From Acidimicrobiia bacterium (GTDB lineage: Bacteria; Actinomycetota; Acidimicrobiia; Acidimicrobiales; Poriferisodalaceae): a stretch of 34,036 nucleotides of DNA. Location of the stretch: the NCBI GenBank assembly GCA_022822525.1, contig JAJEBN010000038.1, forward strand, positions 1 to 34,036, written 5' to 3'. The notes beneath the pieces are model-generated. The model did not search any database. It was not told where the DNA came from and worked only from the letters and a program-made list of their open reading frames with translations. Positions 1 to 7,552 of this stretch are shown piece after piece (within the stretch, counting starts at the first letter, position 1; each line of letters begins with the position of its first letter). The translations under genes and the position numbers were made by a program.

Positions 1-74
1 GCCCCTCGCAGGGCTCCAAGGCCCGCGATGTGCTCATGACACCCGAGGAACTGTCAGACGCCCTGGGGGAGTGA
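1..74 (+). CDS. C-terminal end of an unidentified protein (partial, runs off the left edge)
   Basis: An open frame enters from the left edge and ends at the TGA at 72-74. It encodes about 23 residues ending in TPEELSDALGE. The frame is open to position 3, and it sits tail to tail with the P450 gene whose stop is at 102-104, as a real gene end would. The fragment is too short to show a domain and I do not recognise the family. It could also be chance coding-like sequence, since open frames are common in DNA this GC-rich. Confidence 0.5.
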   Translation, partial: PSQGSKARDVLMTPEELSDALGE

Positions 75-101
75 CGGCGAGCGGCGCCGCTCGCCGCTGG
101 C

Positions 102-1340
102 TCAGAGGCCGACGCGGATCTGCAGGTTGCGGGGGCCGCGCACCTGCACGCCGCCCCATTCCACGCCGCCGCGGTCGACATCGGTGGCGAGCTCGAAGTT
201 CGGGAACCGGGCCAGCCATTCCTCGATGGCAACCTTCAGCTCCATGCGGGCTAGGTTCGAGCCCAAGCAGCGGTGGATCCCCAGCCCGAACGCGAAGTGG
301 CGGTTCTCGGCGCGATCGATGATGACTTCATCGGGTCGGTCGAACTTGGCGGGGTCGCGGTTGCCTGCGCCGAACGGCAGCAGCACCTTGTCGCCGTGAG
401 CGACCGGGCAGCCGCCGATCTGCGCGTCGTCGGTGGCCGTGACCCGCGCCATGGTGACCGGGGAGTAGGCACGCAGGAATTCCTCGATGGCGGTGGGGAT
501 GAGCTCGGGCTCGGCCACGAGCCGCTCGCGGTCGGCAGGGTTCATGGCCAGGTGCATCAAGCTGGCCGAGATCGAGCTCCACGTGGTGTCGATGCCTGCC
601 AGCAGCAACAGGAAGCTGGCGCCGGTGATGTGGTGGTTGGCCAGCGGGTCGCCGTTGGGCAGCTGCATGTCGAGCAGCTTCGACGGCAGGTCGTCTGCCC
701 GTTCCTGGCGCCGCTGGTCGGTGAGCTCGCCGAAGTAGTGGAGCACCTCACGTGTCGCGTTTGCACGCCGATCGAATTCGTCGCCCTTGGACTGCAGAAC
801 GTCGACCGCCCAGCGGGTGAACTTCGGCTCGTCCGACTCGGGCAATCCCAGGATGCGGGCAATGACCCGCACGGGAATGTGCTTCGAATAGGTGTCGGCG
901 GCATCCGTCACGCCGCTGCGGCCCTCGTCTGCACCGGTTTCGGCTGCGATGGCGTCGATGCGCTCGCGGGCGATGCTGCGAGTGACTTCGACCATTTCCT
1001 CCACGGCCGTTGGACCGAAGAACGGCAGCAGCAACCGGCGCGCGTCGGTGTGGAACGGCGGGTCCGAGGTGATCGGCGGGGCGGTGAGCAGCCCGACGCC
1101 CTCAGGCGTGGGCGCCACAGCGATGTCACGGGAGCTGAAGTTCTCGGTGTCGTAGGCGACCGCTGCGATGTCATCCCACGTCGTGGGCATCCAGTGCCCG
1201 TCATTGTGGGGGCTGTGGGCAACGGGACACTCGGCGCGCAGCTCGTCCCATACGTCTGCGGCGCCTTGGATGTACTCGTCGCTGTAGACGTCGAAATCCC
1301 GCTCGGCCGAAGCGCTGTCGTGCGCTGCTGTCGTGCTCAT
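102..1340 (-). CDS. Cytochrome P450 (bacterial class I type)
   Basis: A 412-residue soluble haem monooxygenase, the usual length for bacterial P450s, which take electrons from a ferredoxin and its reductase. The I-helix oxygen-activation motif AGIDTT lies at residues 248-253, the K-helix ExxR is EFLR at 287-290, and the haem-binding loop FGLGIHRCLG places the proximal thiolate at Cys358. No ferredoxin gene is adjacent, so its redox partner lies elsewhere. The frame stays open far upstream through the opposite strand of the neighbouring hydrolase. I chose the ATG at 1340 because AAGGGAG lies about 8 nt upstream and the N-terminus then has normal P450 length. It diverges from the metallo-beta-lactamase-fold gene. 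The substrate cannot be read from sequence; the neighbours suggest lipid, terpenoid or xenobiotic oxidation (inference). Confidence 0.95.
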   Translation of the reverse strand: MSTTAAHDSASAERDFDVYSDEYIQGAADVWDELRAECPVAHSPHNDGHWMPTTWDDIAAVAYDTENFSSRDIAVAPTPEGVGLLTAPPITSDPPFHTDARRLLLPFFGPTAVEEMVEVTRSIARERIDAIAAETGADEGRSGVTDAADTYSKHIPVRVIARILGLPESDEPKFTRWAVDVLQSKGDEFDRRANATREVLHYFGELTDQRRQERADDLPSKLLDMQLPNGDPLANHHITGASFLLLLAGIDTTWSSISASLMHLAMNPADRERLVAEPELIPTAIEEFLRAYSPVTMARVTATDDAQIGGCPVAHGDKVLLPFGAGNRDPAKFDRPDEVIIDRAENRHFAFGLGIHRCLGSNLARMELKVAIEEWLARFPNFELATDVDRGGVEWGGVQVRGPRNLQIRVGL

Positions 1341-1385
1341 GGCGGCTCCCTTGTGTCTCCACCGGGGTCGTCTGGGGCGGTTCCC

Positions 1386-1409
1386 AGCGTAGGCGACGGG
1401 TTCTACGCT
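1386..1409. promoter_or_regulatory. Divergent promoter pair with mirrored TACGCT -10 elements
   Basis: AGCGTA at 1386-1391 reads as TACGCT leftward towards the P450, and TACGCT at 1404-1409 reads rightward towards the hydrolase. The two hexamers form an inverted repeat with a 12-nt centre. A TTCCCA sequence at 1381-1386 is 17 nt upstream of the rightward -10 and is a weak -35 match. The leftward -10 gives a leader of roughly 40 nt that contains the P450 ribosome-binding site. Both start sites would lie outside the pair, so the -35 regions overlap and the two genes may be co-regulated. Confidence 0.45.
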
Positions 1410-1472
1410 TCGCCGTAGCAAGTCCGCGGCAGGGCTGAGCACGAAGGACCTTTGGTTGGGTTTGGGGGGCAT

Positions 1473-2417
1473 ATGTCGGCAGATGCAGCACACGCGGCCG
1501 TCGAGGCGGCACAACTCAGCGAGGTGGCACCGGGGGTGTACAGCTACGTGCAGCCCGACGGCACCTGGTTCATCAACAACATGGGATTCGTCGCCGGCTC
1601 CAGCGCAGTGGTGTCGATCGACACCACCTCCACGGAGCGCCGCAACCGGGCCTACCTGGAAGCCATCGCGTCGGTCACGCCCAACCCGGTGAAGGTCGTG
1701 GTCAACACGCATCACCACGCCGACCACACCCACGGCAACTTTTTCTTCGGCGACGCCACCGTGATCTCGCACGCCAAGTGCCGCGAGGTGATGGTGGCGG
1801 CAGGCATCCCCGACTACAGCGCTGTTTTCCCTGGCGTCGAGTGGGGGGACCTGCAATTCCGGGCGCCGGACGTGACCTTCGAGGGCTCGATGGTGCTGCA
1901 TCTCGACGACCGCCGCATCGAGCTGTCGGACCTGGGCTTCGTGGCCCACACCGACGGCGACATCGTGGCGTGGCTGCCGGACTGCCGGGTGTTGTTCTGC
2001 GGAGACCTCATCTTCCACGGGGGCACGCCGTTCGCGCTGTTCGGATCGGTCGCGGGGACCATCCGGGCCATGGACGTCATCGAGAGCTTCGGAGCGGATG
2101 TGATCGTGCCGGGCCACGGCCCGCACTTCGGCGGCGATGACATCGAGCGGGTGCTCGACGAGCAGCGCTCCTACCTGCGCTTCGTGCAGGAAGCGGCTGC
2201 CGAAGGGCTCGCGACGGGCAGGACACCACTCGAGCAGGCCGAGGCCACCGATCTCGGCCCGCACGGCCGCTACACCGACCCCGAGCGTCTCGCCGGCAAC
2301 CTTCACGTCGCCTACCGCGAGGCAGCCTCGGGCGGCTACGAATTCCCCGGCGTCCCCCAAGCGATCATGGACATGGTCGCCTACAACGGCGGCGCCCTGC
2401 CGCGCTGTCTGGCCTGA
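1473..2417 (+). CDS. Metallo-beta-lactamase-fold hydrolase
   Basis: A 314-residue zinc hydrolase of the metallo-beta-lactamase superfamily. The zinc-binding motif HHHADH is at residues 80-85 (His80, His82, Asp84, His85), with further ligands expected at His159 (AHTDGD), Asp178 (CGD) and His215 (PGHG), so both metal sites look intact. The overall pattern resembles the glyoxalase II / cyclase-like hydrolases found beside catabolic genes rather than true beta-lactamases, and there is no signal peptide. I chose the ATG at 1473, preceded by a G run; an in-frame TTG at 1452 is the alternative. It is divergent from the P450. The end of the gene is duplicated 80 bp downstream (see the repeat at 2379-2497). 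The substrate is unknown; a thioester, lactone or other ester is likely. Confidence 0.92.
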   Translation: MSADAAHAAVEAAQLSEVAPGVYSYVQPDGTWFINNMGFVAGSSAVVSIDTTSTERRNRAYLEAIASVTPNPVKVVVNTHHHADHTHGNFFFGDATVISHAKCREVMVAAGIPDYSAVFPGVEWGDLQFRAPDVTFEGSMVLHLDDRRIELSDLGFVAHTDGDIVAWLPDCRVLFCGDLIFHGGTPFALFGSVAGTIRAMDVIESFGADVIVPGHGPHFGGDDIERVLDEQRSYLRFVQEAAAEGLATGRTPLEQAEATDLGPHGRYTDPERLAGNLHVAYREAASGGYEFPGVPQAIMDMVAYNGGALPRCLA

Positions 2418-2497
2418 GTCCGGGCGCCGGCGGCAGGAGGCGACCCATCCGAGGCTGCGCCTACAACGGCGGCGCCCTGCCGCGTTGTCTGGCCTAG
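2379..2497. repeat. Direct repeat of the hydrolase gene's 3' end
   Basis: The last codons of the hydrolase (AYNGGALPRCLA and stop, 2379-2417) recur at 2459-2497, exactly 80 bp downstream. There is one internal base difference, and the stop is TGA in copy one and TAG in copy two. The 41 bp between the copies shows no coding signal. The second copy abuts the SMP-30 gene, whose leftward stop codon (2494-2496) lies inside the repeat. It looks like a small segmental duplication that left a ghost of the hydrolase tail. Confidence 0.9.
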
Positions 2498-3417
2498 AAG
2501 GGCAGTTTGAGGCCGGGGCGGGGCCAGTCGCCGACGGCGAGGCGGCCGGTGCCCGAGAGGGTGACGTACGCCGTGCGCATGTCGTCGCCGCCGAAGCAGA
2601 TGTTGGTGGTGGCCGAGTCGTCGGTGGGGGCGAACTCGAGCTCCTCGCCGTCGCGGGTGAAGGTGCTGATGCCGCCGGTGAGGATCGTGGCCACGCTCAC
2701 GTTGCCCTCAGCGTCCATGGCCAGCGAGTCGAAGTACTTGCGGCCGGCAGGCCGGGCCAGGAACCAGCCCCGTGCGGGCACCCCAGCGGCAACCTTGCCC
2801 GGGCCCTCGAGGTCGAAGGCGAACATGGCGCCCTGAAACGTCTCGGCCACATAGACCCGGTCTTCTTCGGGGGAGATGCCCACGCCGTTGGGGCCGTCCA
2901 TCGGGAACGCGATCTCCTCGATGTGGCTGCCGTCGGCCTTGGCGTAGTAGAGCCCGCCGCGGTCCCGGTCGCGGGTGCGGGTCTTGCCGTGGTCGGTGAA
3001 CCAGAAGCCGCCGGTGGAGTCGAACATGATGTCGTTGGGGCCCTTGAGCGACACGCCGTTCACATCGGCATACAGGATGTCCACCTCGCCGGTCTCGAGG
3101 TCGATGCGCTCGATGCGGCCGGTGGTGTAGTCGGAAGCCACCTCGCCGGGCACGGTGCGACCCCGCACGGTGATCCACTCGAAGCCGCCGTTGTTGCACA
3201 CGTACAGCGCACCGTCAGGCCCCAGCGCTGCGCCGTTCGGACCACCGCCGGGCGTGGCCAAGATGTCCTTGCGGCCGTCGGTCACGTCGACGCGGGTGAT
3301 GGTGCCGCGCCCGATCTCGACAACGGCGACCGAGCCGTCTGCCAGTACCACCGGTCCTTCGGGAAAGATCAGGCCGTCGGTGATGGTCTCGAAATGGTCA
3401 GGTCCGAAAAAGCTCAT
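2494..3417 (-). CDS. SMP-30/gluconolactonase/LRE family protein
   Basis: A 307-residue six-bladed beta-propeller of the SMP-30 (regucalcin/gluconolactonase) family, metal-dependent enzymes that usually hydrolyse sugar or other lactones. The metal site is intact by motif: Glu20 in FPEGP, Asn177 in GPNGVG and Asp230 in FDSLAMD, with the substrate-contacting Asn128 in KGPND. Repeated blade strands of the form DGALYV, NDIMFD and EDRVYV are visible. It is the third gene of a leftward cluster (SDR, phytanoyl-CoA-dioxygenase-like protein, this gene), 61 nt after its neighbour. A TAGCGT hexamer ends 8 nt before the ATG, so it may also have its own leaderless promoter. The real substrate cannot be told from sequence. 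A paralogue lies at 19746-20600. Confidence 0.92.
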   Translation of the reverse strand: MSFFGPDHFETITDGLIFPEGPVVLADGSVAVVEIGRGTITRVDVTDGRKDILATPGGGPNGAALGPDGALYVCNNGGFEWITVRGRTVPGEVASDYTTGRIERIDLETGEVDILYADVNGVSLKGPNDIMFDSTGGFWFTDHGKTRTRDRDRGGLYYAKADGSHIEEIAFPMDGPNGVGISPEEDRVYVAETFQGAMFAFDLEGPGKVAAGVPARGWFLARPAGRKYFDSLAMDAEGNVSVATILTGGISTFTRDGEELEFAPTDDSATTNICFGGDDMRTAYVTLSGTGRLAVGDWPRPGLKLPF

Positions 3418-3425
3418 GGCCGCCG

Positions 3426-3431
3426 ACGCTA
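3426..3431 (-). promoter_or_regulatory. -10 element, leaderless start of the SMP-30 gene
   Basis: TAGCGT on the minus strand, 8 nt before the ATG at 3417, with no convincing Shine-Dalgarno sequence between. It fits the TAnnnT-to-start spacing seen at about half of the genes here. It lies in the 61-nt gap after the dioxygenase-like gene. Confidence 0.45.
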
Positions 3432-3478
3432 CTTCGCGACCGTGCCCGGCTTCCTGCCAAACCAGCGCTGCAGCGCTG

Positions 3479-4480
3479 TCAGCTCAGCGCGGCTCGCCAG
3501 GGGGATGCGTCGATACCGCGGTAGCGGTCTTCGAGAGCGTCAACCAGTTCGGGTGTCCAGTACGGGTGGCCAGGCAACGGGGCGCCGAACAAGGACAGCT
3601 CGTCGGGTGTGCAGGAGGCGGCGAACTTGGACCACAGGGGTCCATTCGAGACTGGCTGCACGTTGTCGTAGCCGATCCAGTCGGCGCCGCCGGGCTTGAA
3701 CGAGGCGCTCATCAGGAATCGGCTGCCGCCGGGACGGGTGAGGTCGACGCCGCGGTGCCACACGTCTGGCCGGTACGCCAAGAACGAGCCGCGCACTCCT
3801 GCGGCAGAGATCCGATCGCCGTCAGGCGGGCCGTCGTAGGGCCGGGTGGCGTCGGCAGGGCCTCCGGCCAACTCGGTGGGTGCCACGCCGTCGTCCACGT
3901 CGCTGAGATACAAGAAGCCCTCCAGGTTCCACCAGCCGGCTTCGAGCCGGTCGGGCACGACGTTGTGGTTGCGGTCTTGGTGGAAGGGCTGCTCGTAGTT
4001 GGCGACGCCGGTGTACTTGCCCCAGATGCGGGCCTGGTAGATGCGGATGTCGTCGATGCCCATGGCCATGCGGACGAACCGCAGCACATCGGCGTGGACC
4101 TGCAGCCGGTTCAGCCGGGGCGAGGTGTAGGGAAACAGGATGTGGCCCAGGAACTGCTCGGGCCGGAATGCCGCCCCTTCGGAGTCGGCCCTGGGGAATT
4201 TGTGGCCCTGGTTGTGGCTGCGTCCGATGAAGCGTTCCCGAAGTGCCGGGTCACCCGAATGGAACTCCTCGGGGCGCGGGTACAGGTCCCAGAGCTCCTC
4301 GACGGCATGGTCGATGTCGGCCGCCGGCACGAGGCCGTCCACGAGCACCCAGCCGTGCTCGCGCCAGTGCCGCGCCGCCTCGTCGAGATCGGCAATGCCG
4401 ACGCTCGTGGCGTCGGCATCGGTGTGATCGCCGACGTTCGTGGCGTCGGCATCGGTGTGATCGTCGACGGGCGCGGTCAC
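3479..4480 (-). CDS. Phytanoyl-CoA dioxygenase (PhyH) family protein
   Basis: A 333-residue Fe(II)/2-oxoglutarate-dependent oxygenase of the PhyH family, which hydroxylates or halogenates lipids and secondary metabolites. The iron-binding facial triad is HQD at 167-169 (His167, Asp169) plus His242 in DVWHRG, and Arg254 (GSRFLMS) is the likely 2-oxoglutarate anchor, so it should be active. The start is a GTG at 4480, 4 nt after the stop of the upstream SDR gene, implying translational coupling in one operon. The N-terminus carries an 11-residue tandem duplication (DHTDADATNVG / DHTDADATSVG, residues 7-17 and 18-28) ahead of the conserved domain, which begins near residue 30. The partner SDR suggests hydroxylation followed by oxidation of the same substrate (inference). 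Confidence 0.92.
   Translation of the reverse strand: MTAPVDDHTDADATNVGDHTDADATSVGIADLDEAARHWREHGWVLVDGLVPAADIDHAVEELWDLYPRPEEFHSGDPALRERFIGRSHNQGHKFPRADSEGAAFRPEQFLGHILFPYTSPRLNRLQVHADVLRFVRMAMGIDDIRIYQARIWGKYTGVANYEQPFHQDRNHNVVPDRLEAGWWNLEGFLYLSDVDDGVAPTELAGGPADATRPYDGPPDGDRISAAGVRGSFLAYRPDVWHRGVDLTRPGGSRFLMSASFKPGGADWIGYDNVQPVSNGPLWSKFAASCTPDELSLFGAPLPGHPYWTPELVDALEDRYRGIDASPWRAALS
4398..4463. repeat. 33-bp in-frame tandem duplication in the PhyH-family gene
   Basis: Copies at 4398-4430 and 4431-4463 differ at one base (CTC versus TTC within the unit). The unit is 33 bp, so the reading frame is kept and the N-terminus gains 11 residues. The near-identity implies a recent slippage event. 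Confidence 0.92.
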
Positions 4481-4484
4481 AGCC

Positions 4485-5291
4485 TCAGCCGGCGCCTTGG
4501 GCGTCGTCTACCGAGATGCAGGCGCCCGAGACGAAGTCCGACAGCGGCGACACCAGGTACAGCAGCGTCGAGTCGAGCTGTGATGCCTTGCCCAGACGCC
4601 GCCGGGGGAACATCTTGGTGATGTCGCCCATGCGCTCGAGCATGCCGTCCATCATCTCGCTCTCAAAGGCGCCCGGCGCGATCACATTGACGTTCACGTT
4701 GTAGCGGGCAAATTCCTGGGCCAGCACCTCGGTCATCCGCACGACGGCGCTCTTGGTGATGGCGTACATCGAGGTGCCCATGGGCGCTCTGAATGCTGCG
4801 CCTGAGGAGATGTTCACGATGCGCCCGGGCAGCTCGGCCGCAGCCAGCCGCCGGGTGACCTCGCACGACAGGTGGAACAGCGAGGTGAGGTTGGTGGCGA
4901 TCATCTCGTCGACGAACGCCGGGTCCATCTTGAGCGCCAGGCGAGCATCTGGCTTGCCGGCGTTGTTCACCAGGATCTGTACGGTCCCGAGCTGCTCCTC
5001 GGCGGTGGCCACCGCCCCGAACAGCGCCTCGGTGTCGGTCACGTCCAGCGGGATCGGCAGCACCGTGGCGCCGTCGGCCTCCAGCTCTGCAGCCAGCGCA
5101 TTCAACCGCTCCACACGCCGCCCGCAGATGGCCACACTGGCGCCGCAGGCAGCGAGCACGGTGGCGAAGCGGCGGCCCAGTCCCGACGTGGTGCCAGTGA
5201 CCAGTGCCGTCTGACCGCTCAGGTCGGCTGACCACTGCGGCGCGAGGCTGCTTCCGGCTCCGGGGCTGTGCGTGCTGGCGTCGTCGTTCAT
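4485..5291 (-). CDS. Short-chain dehydrogenase/reductase (SDR)
   Basis: A 268-residue classical SDR, an NAD(P)-dependent oxidoreductase acting on a carbonyl or alcohol. The nucleotide-binding motif TGTTSGLG is at residues 32-39, NNAG at 109-112, and the catalytic set is Ser163, Tyr176 and Lys180 (YAITK). Arginines after the second beta strand (GRR, 57-59) favour NADP(H) over NAD(H), which is an inference. About 25 residues precede the Rossmann fold. GAGGAGG lies about 8 nt upstream of the ATG at 5291. It is the first gene of the leftward SDR, PhyH, SMP-30 group, with only 4 nt to the next gene. The C-terminus ends ISVDDAQGAG instead of the common VDGG, which may reflect a different substrate loop. 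Confidence 0.95.
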   Translation of the reverse strand: MNDDASTHSPGAGSSLAPQWSADLSGQTALVTGTTSGLGRRFATVLAACGASVAICGRRVERLNALAAELEADGATVLPIPLDVTDTEALFGAVATAEEQLGTVQILVNNAGKPDARLALKMDPAFVDEMIATNLTSLFHLSCEVTRRLAAAELPGRIVNISSGAAFRAPMGTSMYAITKSAVVRMTEVLAQEFARYNVNVNVIAPGAFESEMMDGMLERMGDITKMFPRRRLGKASQLDSTLLYLVSPLSDFVSGACISVDDAQGAG

Positions 5292-5427
5292 GTTGGCCTC
5301 CTCGGCCGCCGCACAGGCAGCCTCACTTTGCCCACGCTGCTGGTGGGTTCAGCACCGCAGCGTATTGGGCCGTCGCGATGCGGCTCGCAGCTTCGGCTGG
5401 TCCCGGGCTCACAGTGCCCGGCGGCCG

Positions 5428-5433
5428 TAGCCT
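5428..5433 (+). promoter_or_regulatory. -10 element preceding the EamA transporter
   Basis: TAGCCT lies 7 nt before an in-frame GTG at 5441 with no ribosome-binding site between. This is the main reason for preferring that start. The rest of the 149-nt gap after the divergent SDR gene shows no other clear signal. Confidence 0.45.
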
Positions 5434-5440
5434 CGCTCCA

Positions 5441-6586
5441 GTGAGGGGTGCGGGCCAGCCGGCTGCGGCGAGCAACAGCGGACCGGCTGCGCCGTCCGGC
5501 ACCGGAATTGTCTTCCATGTCGCCCCGGCCATTGGTCGAGCAGGCGGCGTCGATGCTTCGCTCAACGGCGCTGCGGCGGTTGCGCGGCGCGCACCGGCTG
5601 AAGGCTCGGCGGCGGGCTCGGCGGCGGGCGCCACGACGGTGCAGACCGCCGCCGGCGGGCTGCCACTGCTGGTCATGGGTCTCGTGGTCATCTCGTGGGG
5701 CCTCGGGCCGCCGATCTCCAAGCTGCTCACCGCGCCGGCGATGGTGAGCGCCTTCATCCGTTTCGGCATGTCCACGCCGTTCCTGCTCGTGGTGCTGGCG
5801 CTGCGAGGCCGCTGGCTGTCGCGTCGGGTGTTCTGGCAGACGGCACTGCCGGGTCTGTCCTTCGGCATCAACATGGTCTTTGTCTTCGCTGCGGTGCAGG
5901 AAGTCACGATCTCGGTGATGTCGGTGATGATGGCCTTGCAGCCGGCGATGCTGCTTGCGCTGGTGGGCCCGATCTTCGGCGACCGGGTGAGCGTTCGTCA
6001 GATCGTCTTCACGCTGATCGGAGTCGGCGGTGCCGCCGGCGTGATCATGGGTGCCGGCGGCGAGTTCCGCGCCAGCGGGTTCGGGCTGTTCCTGACGGCG
6101 ATGTCGGTGCTGACGTTCACCGTCTATTTCGTGCTGACCCGGATGGCCAGATCGACGAGCGCAGTCGATCCGATCGAGTGGATGGCCGGCATCAACTTCT
6201 GGTCATTCGTGGCCGCGGTGGTGCCGACATTGCTGATGGTGACGCCGAGCCAGTTCTTCGAATTCGGCGGCCTGGACTGGCTGTGGATCGTGATCGTGGC
6301 CTTCGTGACCGGGGTGTTCGGCCACGTGCTGATGACGTGGTGCCACGGCCACATCGAGGTGGCCCGTTCTTCGCTGTACGTGCTCGCCATGCACATCGTG
6401 GCCGTGGGCGCGGCGTGGCTCATCCACGGCGAGCCGGTGACTCCCATGCAGTTCGGGGGCGGCGCCGTCGTGCTGTTCTCGGTGGCCATGGTGATCCGCA
6501 CGCCGGCCGGATCGCGCGCTGTGCCCGAACCGGCGGAACCGGCTGCCGAGCCCGAACCGGCTGCCGCCGCGCGCCCAGAAAACTGA
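5441..6586 (+). CDS. EamA/DMT family transporter
   Basis: A multi-helix inner-membrane exporter of the drug/metabolite transporter superfamily. From about residue 70 it shows the expected run of roughly ten hydrophobic segments in two EamA-like halves, starting with LPLLVMGLVVISWGLGPP and ending near ALFSVAMVI-type sequence, then a Pro/Glu/Ala-rich tail. The start is uncertain: the frame is open from 5204. ATG 5378, GTG 5441 and GTG 5639 are candidates. I chose 5441 for its upstream TAGCCT. The first roughly 66 residues from there are Ala/Gly/Pro-rich with no conserved feature, and GTG 5639 would give a family-typical 315 residues. It is divergent from the SDR gene. The substrate (amino acid, metabolite or drug) is unknown. 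Confidence 0.85.
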   Translation: MRGAGQPAAASNSGPAAPSGTGIVFHVAPAIGRAGGVDASLNGAAAVARRAPAEGSAAGSAAGATTVQTAAGGLPLLVMGLVVISWGLGPPISKLLTAPAMVSAFIRFGMSTPFLLVVLALRGRWLSRRVFWQTALPGLSFGINMVFVFAAVQEVTISVMSVMMALQPAMLLALVGPIFGDRVSVRQIVFTLIGVGGAAGVIMGAGGEFRASGFGLFLTAMSVLTFTVYFVLTRMARSTSAVDPIEWMAGINFWSFVAAVVPTLLMVTPSQFFEFGGLDWLWIVIVAFVTGVFGHVLMTWCHGHIEVARSSLYVLAMHIVAVGAAWLIHGEPVTPMQFGGGAVVLFSVAMVIRTPAGSRAVPEPAEPAAEPEPAAAARPEN

Positions 6587-6610
6587 CGATCCGGAGTCGG
6601 GCGGGTTGGG

Positions 6611-6616
6611 TACGCT
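6611..6616 (+). promoter_or_regulatory. Probable -10 element of the DUF6159 gene
   Basis: TACGCT lies in the 113-nt gap after the transporter and about 84 nt before the ATG. This gene has a leader with a good ribosome-binding site (AAGGAG), so it is not leaderless. The assignment rests on the hexamer alone. Confidence 0.35.
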
Positions 6617-6699
6617 CGGTTGGGCACGATGCGTCAGCCGCGCCGCAGGGGGTCGTCATCGGTCCGCTTGCGGGGGCTGAGCAGGCAAGGAGCATCTCC

Positions 6700-7530
6700 A
6701 TGGGCCGATTCGCCAACACCTGGCGGCTGACCAAGAACTCGTGGTCGCTGCTGAAGCAGGACCGTGAACTGCTGTGGCTGCCGGTCCTCAGCATGCTGAC
6801 CATCCTGGCCATCGCCGTCGCGGCGGCAGTGGTCGGCTTCGTCACCGGCAGCTTCGATACAAGCGGGGACGCCGAGAGCGTCCAGGGCAGCGCGGTCGTG
6901 CTCGGGCTCGTGTTCGCCTTCGTGGCAACGGCCACAGTGGTGTACTTCGAAGGCGCACTCGTGGCCGGCGCGCACGAGCGCATGACCGGCGGCGATCCCA
7001 CCGTGCGCAGCGCGATGGGCAAGGCAGCGTCGCGGCTGCCGAGCCTGCTCGGCTGGGCGCTCATCACGTTGACTGTCGGGCTGGTGCTGCGCTTCCTGCG
7101 AGAGCGCCTGGGCTGGCTGGGCCAGATGCTGACGTTCCTGGCCGAGGCGGCGTGGGGCGTGGCCACCTACCTGGTCGTTCCGGCCATCATCATCGACGAC
7201 TACCGGTCGTTCGCCAGCGTCAAGCACTCCATGTCGCTGGTGCGCCGCACCTGGGGCGAGAACCTCATCGCCCAGGCGGGGTTCGGCCTGCTGGGCTTCG
7301 TGATCGCCCTGCCGATCATTCTGGTCGCAGTGCTGATCGCCAGTCTGGTCCCGGGGATCGGCGTGTTCGTCGGCATCGCCGTCGGCGTGATCGGGGTGCT
7401 CGCCGTGAGCGTTGTCGTGAGCGCGTTGAGCCTCTACTTCAAGACGGCGCTGTACGAGTACGCCACCGACGGCGTGGCGCACGGCGGCTTCGACATCGAC
7501 GAGATGGAGGCCTCGTTCCGCTCGAAGTAG
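6700..7530 (+). CDS. DUF6159 family integral membrane protein
   Basis: A 276-residue membrane protein whose opening (GRFANTWRLTKNSWSLLKQDRELLWLP) is characteristic of the DUF6159 family, which has no assigned function. An N-terminal amphipathic region leads into about six hydrophobic segments: near residues 25-50, 64-90 and 110-130, around LVVPAIIID, and a long C-terminal hydrophobic stretch probably holding two helices. The YRSFASVKHSM stretch in the middle is a soluble loop. AAGGAG, 7-8 nt upstream, supports the ATG at 6700 although the frame is open much further upstream. It follows the EamA transporter by 113 nt with its own likely promoter. It ends tail to tail, 22 nt from the LLM gene; I see no clear terminator hairpin there. 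Confidence 0.88.
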   Translation: MGRFANTWRLTKNSWSLLKQDRELLWLPVLSMLTILAIAVAAAVVGFVTGSFDTSGDAESVQGSAVVLGLVFAFVATATVVYFEGALVAGAHERMTGGDPTVRSAMGKAASRLPSLLGWALITLTVGLVLRFLRERLGWLGQMLTFLAEAAWGVATYLVVPAIIIDDYRSFASVKHSMSLVRRTWGENLIAQAGFGLLGFVIALPIILVAVLIASLVPGIGVFVGIAVGVIGVLAVSVVVSALSLYFKTALYEYATDGVAHGGFDIDEMEASFRSK

Positions 7531-7552
7531 CCAGACCGGACGGCCCGGCGGT

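Noticed and set aside
1341..2360. Long upstream extension of the P450 reading frame on the minus strand
   Set aside because: It is the antisense of the metallo-beta-lactamase-fold gene. P450 similarity begins only after the ATG at 1340, which has a good ribosome-binding site.
2137..3699. A 520-codon plus-strand frame spanning the hydrolase end and the SMP-30 gene
   Set aside because: It overlaps two well-supported genes in other frames and has a biased, motif-free translation.
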